Shown one piece after another: positions 34,347-41,725 of a DNA stretch of 64,000 nucleotides (its first letter is position 1; each line of letters starts with the position of its first letter). A program made the translations under genes and the position numbers. The stretch is taken from positions 310,001-374,000 of the forward strand of contig NZ_FOMT01000003.1 of the NCBI RefSeq assembly GCF_900112695.1. The letters are read 5' to 3'. The stretch is from Paenibacillus catalpae. Lineage in GTDB: Bacteria; Bacillota; Bacilli; Paenibacillales; Paenibacillaceae. Under the pieces are notes generated by a model. It had not been told where the DNA came from. It was given only the letters and a program-made list of their open reading frames with translations, and did no database searches.

Positions 34347-35176
34347 TGAGAGAATCCAGGCTAAAACTGACTGCGGGGTTTACTACCCTGCTGATTATTT
34401 CCGTGATGTTTATCGTGCCGTTTGTATGGCTGCTGCGCAGCTCGGTGATGGATCTGTCTCAAATTTTCATTATGCCGCCGCAGTGGATTCCGAAGCCCTT
34501 TCACTTTGAAAACTTCAAGGAAGCTATGACGGTCGTGCCGTTTGGCGCTTTCTTCAAAAATACGCTTATTATCGTAGCCGGTGTTTTGATCGGCACAGTC
34601 GTCTCCAGTACCATTGCTGCATTCGGCTTCTCCCGCATTAAGTGGAAGGGCCGCGATATGGTGTTTGCTATTCTGATGTCTGCAATGATGCTGCCAGGAG
34701 CGGTAACACTCATTCCAAGCTTTCTCGGCTGGAAGGAGCTTGGCTTCTACGATACGTTCTATCCGCTCATCCTTCCTTCGTATTTCGGCGGCGGTATATT
34801 TAATATCTTCCTGCTGCGTCAATTCTACATGTCGATTCCTCAGGACTTTGATGAGGCGGCGGTTGTGGACGGAGCGACTTATTTCCAAATCTATTGGCGG
34901 ATTCTGCTGCCGCTCAGCCGTTCGGCTGTTATTGTTGTAGCGCTCTTTACATTCCTTGGATCATGGAATGACTTTATGGGGCCGCTTATTTATCTGAAGA
35001 GCGACAGCCGCTTTACGCTTGCGCTAGGTCTGCAGATGTTCCAGGGCAGCTATAACGCGCAGTGGGATTTGTTGATGGCGGCTTCTACAGCAGTTGTACT
35101 GCCTTGCGTTCTTGTCTTCTTGATCGGACAGAGGTTCTTCCTTGAGGGGATTACGCTGACCGGGCTTAAAGGATGA
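34346..35176 (+). CDS. Sugar ABC transporter permease (second subunit)
   Basis: This 276-residue permease of the UgpE/LacG type has about six membrane segments and the EAA-loop F-D-E-A-A-V-V-D-G-A near residue 165. It starts on the last base of the preceding gene and therefore is translationally coupled. Together with the upstream permease and binding protein it makes a CUT1-type importer. GH127 follows after 101 bases. Confidence 0.93.
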   Translation: MRESRLKLTAGFTTLLIISVMFIVPFVWLLRSSVMDLSQIFIMPPQWIPKPFHFENFKEAMTVVPFGAFFKNTLIIVAGVLIGTVVSSTIAAFGFSRIKWKGRDMVFAILMSAMMLPGAVTLIPSFLGWKELGFYDTFYPLILPSYFGGGIFNIFLLRQFYMSIPQDFDEAAVVDGATYFQIYWRILLPLSRSAVIVVALFTFLGSWNDFMGPLIYLKSDSRFTLALGLQMFQGSYNAQWDLLMAASTAVVLPCVLVFLIGQRFFLEGITLTGLKG

Positions 35177-35277
35177 GGAGCATAACGATTAAAAGTTATG
35201 GCATAAGAAGCAAGCATCATCATAAATAGCGGGAATTACGCCTTTTGTGTGATCATTCCTTTTAGGAGGCACAAGCA

Positions 35278-37122
35278 ATGAGCATGACGAAGCAGTCGAA
35301 TGTGATAAAAGGCTGGCGGGGAGTCCCGTTTTCGGACGTATCCATCAGTGACGCTTTCTGGCGGCCGCGTCTTGAGACGCTAAAGAATGTAACGATTGGC
35401 GTCTGTCTCGATCAATGCGAGAAGACTAACCGAATCGCGAACTTTGCGCTTGCGGGCGGGCTCATCGAAGGCAAATACGAGGGCATGTACTACAATGATT
35501 CCGATGTATACAAGGTGCTCGAAGGCGCTGCATACTCGCTGATGACGGACCGTGATCCGAAGCTCGAAGCGGAGATCGACCGGATTATCGGATTGATCGA
35601 GGCTGCGCAGGAGAGCGATGGGTACTTATCTACGTATTACACGGTTGAAGCGCCGGACCAGAAGTGGACCGACATGGAGAAGCATGAAATGTACAACGGC
35701 GGCCATCTGATAGAAGCAGCGGTTGCTTATTACCAGGCAACAGGCAAGCGCCAGCTGCTTGATGTCGCCTGCCGTCTGGCGGATCATTATGACTCGATCT
35801 TTGGTCCGGGCAAGCGTCACTGGGCAGAAGGACATGAGGAGATCGAGCTGGCGCTTGTGAAGCTCTTTGGCGCGACAGGTGAGGAGCGTTACTGGAAGCT
35901 TGCGCTCTGGCTGCTGGAGGAACGCGGACACGGTCACGGGGTTGGCGCGATTTGGGATAAAGAGGACTGGGGACCGGCGTATTGCCAGGATGATGTTCCG
36001 GTCAGGGATATTCGTGAAGTGAAGGGGCATGCCGTACGGGCGATGTATCTCTATACGGCGATGGCAGATGTGGTTCTTGCCTCCGGAGATCCGGCTTATA
36101 TGGAGGCGCTTGACCGGGTATGGGCGCATACGGTTGAACGGAACATGTACTTGACCGGCGGCATTGGACCATCCGTTCATAATGAAGGCTTTACGCATGA
36201 TTACGACCTGCCTAACGAATCGGCCTATTGCGAGACCTGCGCGGCGATTGCGATGGCGTTCTGGAATCAACGGATGAATCTGCTTCATGGCGACGGAAAA
36301 TATGCGGATATCGTGGAGCGGGAGCTGTTTAACGGGGCATTGTCCGGGATTTCGCTCTCCGGCGACCGGTTCTTCTATGTCAATCCGCTGGCTTCCAAAG
36401 GGGAGCATCACCGGGTGGAATGGTTCCACACCTCCTGCTGTCCAACGAACCTGGCGCGGTTTCTGCCGTCAATCGGCCAATACGTGTATGCAAGATCGGC
36501 AGACGGCATTGCGGTGAACCAATATTTGAGCAGTGAGACAAAGGTTGAATTACCGGGCGGCGGCAGCGTGCAAATCGCCCAGTCAACGGCTTATCCTTGG
36601 GATGGGCGGGTTGAAATCCGTTTGTCCCCGGATCAGGCAGACGAGTTTGCATTACGGCTTCGCCTGCCGGGCTGGTGTAGAAGCTACCGGATTCTGGCGC
36701 AGGGCGAACCGGTAACAGGAGCCGAAGCATTGGCGGAAAACGGTTATCTCGTATTGAAGCGGCATTGGTCCAAGGGCGATACCGTGGAGCTTGCGCTGGA
36801 TATGCCGGTAGCCGCGGTGCGTTCCCGCGAAGAGGTAGAAGCAAACCGGGGACGGATCGCCTTCCAGCGCGGCCCGGTCGTGTATTGCATGGAACAAGTC
36901 GGGAATGAAGGACTCAGCTACGACGGCTTTGCCGTAAAAGCAACGGAGCCGTTTGTTGCCGAGTACACGGGAGACCAGCTTGGCGGAGTAACGATATTGC
37001 GAGGCAGAACAGAGGCGGGCCTTCCACTCGAACTTATCCCTTATTATGCCTGGGACAACAGAGATGCGGGTTTCATGCAGGTATGGGTACGGGAAGCGGA
37101 GGATCGCGGGCTATACCGGTAA
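35278..37122 (+). CDS. GH127 beta-L-arabinofuranosidase
   Basis: This 614-residue glycoside hydrolase family 127 enzyme has no signal peptide and so acts on imported oligosaccharides. In the characterised family member, a zinc-bound Cys is the nucleophile, with a Glu and two further Cys as ligands. Here the equivalents appear to be Glu319 and Cys321 in Y-C-E-T-C, and Cys387/Cys388 in T-S-C-C-P-T-N. An alpha/alpha-barrel is followed by beta-sandwich segments. The family releases L-arabinose from beta-linked arabino-oligosaccharides of plant extensin-type glycoproteins. ATG 35278 follows TTAGGAGG. It closes the transporter operon, and a strong terminator follows. Confidence 0.92.
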   Translation: MSMTKQSNVIKGWRGVPFSDVSISDAFWRPRLETLKNVTIGVCLDQCEKTNRIANFALAGGLIEGKYEGMYYNDSDVYKVLEGAAYSLMTDRDPKLEAEIDRIIGLIEAAQESDGYLSTYYTVEAPDQKWTDMEKHEMYNGGHLIEAAVAYYQATGKRQLLDVACRLADHYDSIFGPGKRHWAEGHEEIELALVKLFGATGEERYWKLALWLLEERGHGHGVGAIWDKEDWGPAYCQDDVPVRDIREVKGHAVRAMYLYTAMADVVLASGDPAYMEALDRVWAHTVERNMYLTGGIGPSVHNEGFTHDYDLPNESAYCETCAAIAMAFWNQRMNLLHGDGKYADIVERELFNGALSGISLSGDRFFYVNPLASKGEHHRVEWFHTSCCPTNLARFLPSIGQYVYARSADGIAVNQYLSSETKVELPGGGSVQIAQSTAYPWDGRVEIRLSPDQADEFALRLRLPGWCRSYRILAQGEPVTGAEALAENGYLVLKRHWSKGDTVELALDMPVAAVRSREEVEANRGRIAFQRGPVVYCMEQVGNEGLSYDGFAVKATEPFVAEYTGDQLGGVTILRGRTEAGLPLELIPYYAWDNRDAGFMQVWVREAEDRGLYR

Positions 37123-37147
37123 ACCTGCCGGCAAATAAAGTTAGTGC

Positions 37148-37206
37148 AAAAAAAAGAGCAGTCCGTACAGCCGTGTAACATGGCTGTATGGACTGCTCTT
37201 TTTTTG
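37148..37206 (+). terminator. Terminator of the arabinoside operon
   Basis: AAGAGCAGTCC...GGACTGCTCTT long stem with extra TACAGCC/GGCTGTA pairing, then seven T. The A-run on the left makes it able to work on both strands. Confidence 0.93.
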
Positions 37207-37408
37207 TGCTAATCATCATTCCGTCCATTTTTTTTAATGTTAATTGGACCGTGGGGAGAATATCTTGTAATAAACCCTGATGCTTTTCGTACATAAGGTA
37301 ATCGGTGAAATCTATTTCTCAAGCCGATAGGGTTATGTTAAGATTATTAAATACAAATTTCACCAAACAGGCTGTGTAAAAAGCTCCTTATAATACTGAT
37401 TTTTTTAT

Positions 37409-37477
37409 GCTTACGAAGTAAGAATCGCCACAATTGGCCTGATACGGCCAATTTGTGTGCCCATTCTTTTTAGGAGG
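37409..37477 (+). promoter_or_regulatory. Leader motif plus hairpin abutting the RBS of the TPR gene
   Basis: GCTTACGAAGTAA (37409-37421) is identical to the motif in the two repeats near 7.7 kb. A nested stem follows: AAGAAT (37420-37425) with ATTCTT (37463-37468), and ATTGGCC with GGCCAAT inside. It is followed by TTTTT and AGGAGG (37472-37477), then ATG 37483. The layout of motif, hairpin, T-run and ribosome-binding site copies that before the AraC gene at 7826. Confidence 0.6.
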
Positions 37478-37482
37478 CTCCA

Positions 37483-38160
37483 ATGGGAAAACTCTTTTTA
37501 TTATTCGTTTTTTTTACTTGGATATTTGGAAATCCGATTATTGCTATTCTAGCTATTTTATTTATTGTATATGTGTTGGACCGCAAATTTATTGGTTTAA
37601 CGCCAAGCTTGTTGAAGCCGATTCGCCGGTCTTCCCGGCTCAAAAAGCTGAAACGGCATATTACGCAGTCCCCTAACGACACGTCATCGAAGGTGGAGAT
37701 TGCCCGGATTCTGATCGAAAAGAAGAAATACCGGGAAGCACTGAGCCTGCTCGAGCCGCTCGAGCAGATGCTGGATGAATCGGCGGAGTATTGGGATGAT
37801 CTTGGCCTATGCCTGATGCAGACCGGACAATCGGAGGCAGGTGAAGCCGCCATGAGCAAGGCGTTGCTGCTTAATCCGAGGGTGAAATACGGCGCTCCTT
37901 ATTTAAGGCTGGCCGCTTATTATTCGGAGCATGACGCGGAGAGAGCCCTGTCCTATATTGAAGCGTTTCAGGATATTCATTCATCCTCCTGTGAGGCCTA
38001 CTATCGACTCGCCGACATTTACGAGCAGATGAACCGCAAAGAAGACGCGATGGAAGCCGTTCGGGAAGGACTCCGGATTTACCGGTCCCTGCCGCGGTAC
38101 AAGAAACGTGTGGAGCGTAAATGGGCTTTGCGTCTCTTTATAAGGAAGACCCGCGGGTGA
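37483..38160 (+). CDS. Membrane-anchored TPR-repeat protein
   Basis: This 225-residue protein has an N-terminal hydrophobic segment (residues 3-32) that should anchor it in the membrane, then a basic stretch (R-R-S-S-R-L-K-K-L-K-R) placing the rest in the cytoplasm. About four helix-pair TPR units follow, for example Y-W-D-D-L-G-L-C-L-M-Q-T-G and A-Y-Y-R-L-A-D-I-Y-E-Q-M. TPR domains mediate protein-protein contact; the partner is unknown. ATG 37483 follows a strong AGGAGG. It is separated by 100 bases from an orphan kinase gene. Confidence 0.8.
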   Translation: MGKLFLLFVFFTWIFGNPIIAILAILFIVYVLDRKFIGLTPSLLKPIRRSSRLKKLKRHITQSPNDTSSKVEIARILIEKKKYREALSLLEPLEQMLDESAEYWDDLGLCLMQTGQSEAGEAAMSKALLLNPRVKYGAPYLRLAAYYSEHDAERALSYIEAFQDIHSSSCEAYYRLADIYEQMNRKEDAMEAVREGLRIYRSLPRYKKRVERKWALRLFIRKTRG

Positions 38161-38260
38161 TGGAAAGAACTTCTTGTTTGTTTTGCTATAAGCCATATTG
38201 TTGTTTCGGTGAAAATCATCCATAATCGAAGTACATTACGAGAGCTTAAAGGAGCATCAT

Positions 38261-40006
38261 ATGCCGCGCAATACTTGGCTCATGGCGATTAGCTTGAGCG
38301 TTATCATCGTTTTACTCAGCAATGCTGCTTATTATTTTCTGACCAAAAAAACGTTGGAAGATGCGCTTAACCATGAGATGCGGGCTGTTGCAAGGCAGAT
38401 CGAATTTTCTGTCGAGCAATCCCGGCTTGGTGCCGAGAAGTTCCAGGATCAGATCGGACGGGAGCTTCGGATTGTTTCGATTGCGGCGCAGTATGCGCTG
38501 GATCCGGACGTGGAGAAGGTTACGAATGAACAGCTTAAGGAATTAAGCGCTAAGCTGGGTGTCGAACATATTACGTTGTTGAAGAGAACAGAGGACAATA
38601 TCATCTTGTACAAGTCCTCGGATGAGAACGAGCTCGGCAAAGGGACGAAAACCTGGGATCCCTGGTATGTCGCCTTTAATCAGTTGTTTGATAATAAGCA
38701 GGTCAGCATCGATTGGCTGGGCCAGGCGCTTCCTAACTTTTGGAGCGGACCGTTTGAGGTCGCTTCCACGGACCCGGACAGCATCTACAAGTGGGGATAT
38801 TATTACGACGGAACGACCAACTATATTATTGATCCGTACGTCAATTACACGGCACTGGCTGAATATGAGAAGCTGACAGGTATTAATGAACTGATAGATA
38901 AATCGATCGGCAGCAGTGATTCTTTACTGGAAGCGACCGTTATTAATCCAATGACCTTTGGCAAAGGATCCTTTGACACCGTGAATGAAGACGGTGAAAT
39001 TCAAGGACATTTGCTGCAGAAGGATATCTTTTATGGAACGTACCGTTATAAGTCTGATCGAGATGTAGAGTATGTACGGAAAGCCTATAATACAGGTGAA
39101 AATATTTCTGTCAAAGCGAATATCGACGGCAAGCATGTGCTCAAAATGTTTATTCCGGTCACGACCGGCGATGAAGTTAATCTTGTCAATGAGAATGGCG
39201 AACCGATTCATGGCTATGTGCTTTCTCTGGTCTCCGACTATCAGGTTATTCAGGACAGATTGGACAGCCAGTTTCTGAACATCGCGATCGTAATCTTCCT
39301 GGTCACGGGTATCAGCATTCTTATTGTTGCCTTTGCGATGCAATATTTCCGTCAGTCCCGGGAGAAGGTCGTTGTGGTAACGCAGCAGACTTATGTCGAT
39401 GAGATCAATAGCATGTTTCAGTCGATACGGGCGCAGCGGCATGACTTCCTGAATCATGTTCAGACGATCCATTCCCTTGCGGAGCTGAACAAATCCAAGG
39501 AGCTTGTCGCTTATACGAAAGAGCTTACCGGCGAAATCCGGCTCATGAACGATATTATCAATATCGGCAACCCTGCGATTGCGGCGCTGATCCGCTCGAA
39601 AATTTCGCAGGCGGAAAGCTGCCGGATTGCCTTTACCTGCTCTTTCAGCGGACTTAACCGGCTGGAAATGGGGATCAAGACGCTGGATGTGAACCGGATG
39701 CTTGGCAATTTGATCGATAACGCGTTTGATGAGGTTATGAAATACGGCGAGGAATGCCGTGAGGTGGAGCTGACAGGAAGCCAGATGGACGGCTTTATCG
39801 AATTCTGCATCAGTAACACCTGTGCGAATGCACACGAGATCAAGGAAAAGCCGTTGTTCGAAGCAGGCTTCTCGACCAAGGATGATGCCCACCAAGGGCT
39901 GGGCTTGTATACCGTTAAGTCGATTACGGAGCAATATAAGGGAACCATTCAGGTGAACACAGAGATCGAGAACAAAATTACGTTCTATATTCGTATCCCG
40001 CACTAA
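38261..40006 (+). CDS. Orphan sensor histidine kinase (Spo0B-like H-box)
   Basis: This 581-residue membrane kinase has a transmembrane segment at 7-27, a large extracellular sensor of about 310 residues, a second transmembrane segment near 345-365, then the H-box Q-R-H-D-F-L-N-H-V-Q of the Spo0B/CitA-DcuS type. The GHKL ATPase domain has G-N-L-I-D-N-A-F-D-E and G-L-G-L-Y-T-V. No response regulator gene is adjacent. The H-box type and isolation would suit a kinase feeding a phosphorelay such as sporulation, but that is inference. The ATG at 38261 has AAAGGAG upstream. Confidence 0.87.
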   Translation: MPRNTWLMAISLSVIIVLLSNAAYYFLTKKTLEDALNHEMRAVARQIEFSVEQSRLGAEKFQDQIGRELRIVSIAAQYALDPDVEKVTNEQLKELSAKLGVEHITLLKRTEDNIILYKSSDENELGKGTKTWDPWYVAFNQLFDNKQVSIDWLGQALPNFWSGPFEVASTDPDSIYKWGYYYDGTTNYIIDPYVNYTALAEYEKLTGINELIDKSIGSSDSLLEATVINPMTFGKGSFDTVNEDGEIQGHLLQKDIFYGTYRYKSDRDVEYVRKAYNTGENISVKANIDGKHVLKMFIPVTTGDEVNLVNENGEPIHGYVLSLVSDYQVIQDRLDSQFLNIAIVIFLVTGISILIVAFAMQYFRQSREKVVVVTQQTYVDEINSMFQSIRAQRHDFLNHVQTIHSLAELNKSKELVAYTKELTGEIRLMNDIINIGNPAIAALIRSKISQAESCRIAFTCSFSGLNRLEMGIKTLDVNRMLGNLIDNAFDEVMKYGEECREVELTGSQMDGFIEFCISNTCANAHEIKEKPLFEAGFSTKDDAHQGLGLYTVKSITEQYKGTIQVNTEIENKITFYIRIPH

Positions 40007-40088
40007 TAATGCCTTATCATTCAGCAGTCCGTTTCCTCTTCAGGAGCGAAATGGGCTGCTTTTGTCTTTTCAGAGGGGGCATTTTTTG

Positions 40089-40097
40089 TGGTATACT
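40089..40097 (+). promoter_or_regulatory. Extended -10 promoter for the SWIM/SNF2 operon
   Basis: TGg-TATACT is an extended -10 element (TG motif 40089-40090, TATACT 40092-40097) about 40 bases before the start. No good -35 is seen, which is common for extended -10 promoters. Confidence 0.5.
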
Positions 40098-40138
40098 AAT
40101 AAGATGCTAGGTGAACGGAAGAGGGCGGGTGAACGATC

Positions 40139-41725
40139 TTGGCAAGTCTTGATAATAAGCTTCATACAGCGCTTGAACACAGTCTAGGGCAGCATTTGAA
40201 CGAAGAAATCATTCGCCGCGGATGGGATTATTATCGGAGCGGCCAGGTGCTGAATGTCAAGCAGGCCGATGAAGAGACATTATACGGCGCCGTGCAGGGG
40301 TCGGATGTCTATTCGGTGCTGCTTGACTCGGATCATTTTCGATACAGCAAATGTACTTGTCCCTTTAATGATTATTGCAAACATATGGCGGCTGTCTATT
40401 TCGCTTATTGCCACAGCCTGGACGGGGAATCCGCGGCGAAAGCTGCTTATGACCGTATTCTGGGTGTTGAGGAGAAACCGCAGCGGTCGGTAACGGTAAG
40501 TGTGCCGAAGTTTAGCGGCCGGCATGTCCAGCCATCCGATGATGCCCCGCCGGAAGAATGGGGATTGTGGATGGAGGCGGAGTACGGCGAGACTTGGCGG
40601 AGCTGCCGTCATTCGCTTCATTCCCTGCAGCCGGTTCTGTCGGCACTTAAGGGAACAACGAAGCATTGGGACAAACGGAGCCAGCGTCTGCACTGGATGA
40701 GCGTTATTTTATTTGTGCTCGATCAGGCGGAGCAGGCCATCAAGACGGTCGATACGTTCAGCCGTTATTATCATGAAATGTCGTTTTTGCGCATGGCGGA
40801 GCCATGGGTAGAGCATTACTATACGCTGGCGCTTGAGCTTGAGCCGTCAGAGGTAACCGGCCAAGTCCGCAGTTGGCTGGATTACGTGGCGGGTTATGCG
40901 AAGAGCAAAGCAGTGAAAAACGAGCAGCAGTTGTTTGACTGGACCTATATTTATTTGGCGATATGCGAGCGGATGTCGCAAAATACCGAGTGGTATGAGC
41001 ATGAGCTGGATGTGATTACGAAGGAAGAGCACCGGGATCCGGGAGAGCCGGTTAATTTGACCTTTGTGCATACGGCAGCTGCGATGCTCTGCTTCTTCGG
41101 AAGGAATGATGAAGCGGCGCTGGCGCATTTCGGCAGAACGGATTTCCAGCGCTCGCAGAAGGTGATCTATCCTTGCGTCGCGCAGCGTCTCGAAGAGGGA
41201 GACTGGGATGTTATCGGTCATTGGATGAGCTTCCTGCATGAGCATATTTCTAAGGTGAAAAATGCGAGGACGATTGGTCCGTTCATGACCTTGTGCAGAA
41301 GAGCAGATACCGATCAGCCGGATGAACCCCGCTGGACCCGGTATATGGTGGAGATGCTGCCCCACTCCTATTCCGATTTGTCGGACCACTGGCTGGCTGT
41401 AAAGAAATACGAGGAATGGGCGGATTTGCAGCTGCTTATTGGCATGAAGCCGGATGATCTGGGCATTCAGAATGTGCGTGAGGTTGCGAAGGTTGCGCCA
41501 AGCGTGATGATCCCGCTTTATCATCAGTCGATTGAGGAATCCATTAATTCACGCAACCGGCAGGGCTACCGGCTTGCAGTGAAAGAACTGAAAAAGCTTG
41601 AGAGGCTGTATAAAGCCGAAAAGCAAGCGGATAAGTGGGAGCGTTATATTGCTGGCATTGTAAGCAAGTATCAACGGCTTCGCGCGTTTCAGGAAGAGCT
41701 GTGGAAAGGAAAAATCGTAACATGA
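40139..41725 (+). CDS. SWIM zinc-finger protein (YwqB-like)
   Basis: This 528-residue protein has a SWIM zinc finger near residues 75-85 (C-T-C-P-F-N-D-Y-C-K-H, the C-x-C-xn-C-x-H pattern). The rest is helical without a recognised enzyme motif. SWIM domains bind DNA or protein. It starts at TTG 40139 with a GGGTGA site and overlaps the following SNF2 helicase gene by four bases (ATGA). The pair is the same as ywqB-ywqA in Bacillus, so the two proteins are likely to work together on DNA or chromatin-like complexes. Confidence 0.85.
   Translation: MASLDNKLHTALEHSLGQHLNEEIIRRGWDYYRSGQVLNVKQADEETLYGAVQGSDVYSVLLDSDHFRYSKCTCPFNDYCKHMAAVYFAYCHSLDGESAAKAAYDRILGVEEKPQRSVTVSVPKFSGRHVQPSDDAPPEEWGLWMEAEYGETWRSCRHSLHSLQPVLSALKGTTKHWDKRSQRLHWMSVILFVLDQAEQAIKTVDTFSRYYHEMSFLRMAEPWVEHYYTLALELEPSEVTGQVRSWLDYVAGYAKSKAVKNEQQLFDWTYIYLAICERMSQNTEWYEHELDVITKEEHRDPGEPVNLTFVHTAAAMLCFFGRNDEAALAHFGRTDFQRSQKVIYPCVAQRLEEGDWDVIGHWMSFLHEHISKVKNARTIGPFMTLCRRADTDQPDEPRWTRYMVEMLPHSYSDLSDHWLAVKKYEEWADLQLLIGMKPDDLGIQNVREVAKVAPSVMIPLYHQSIEESINSRNRQGYRLAVKELKKLERLYKAEKQADKWERYIAGIVSKYQRLRAFQEELWKGKIVT

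Noticed and set aside
38924..40003. A 359-codon minus-strand ORF
   Set aside because: Antisense shadow of the sensor kinase at 38261.
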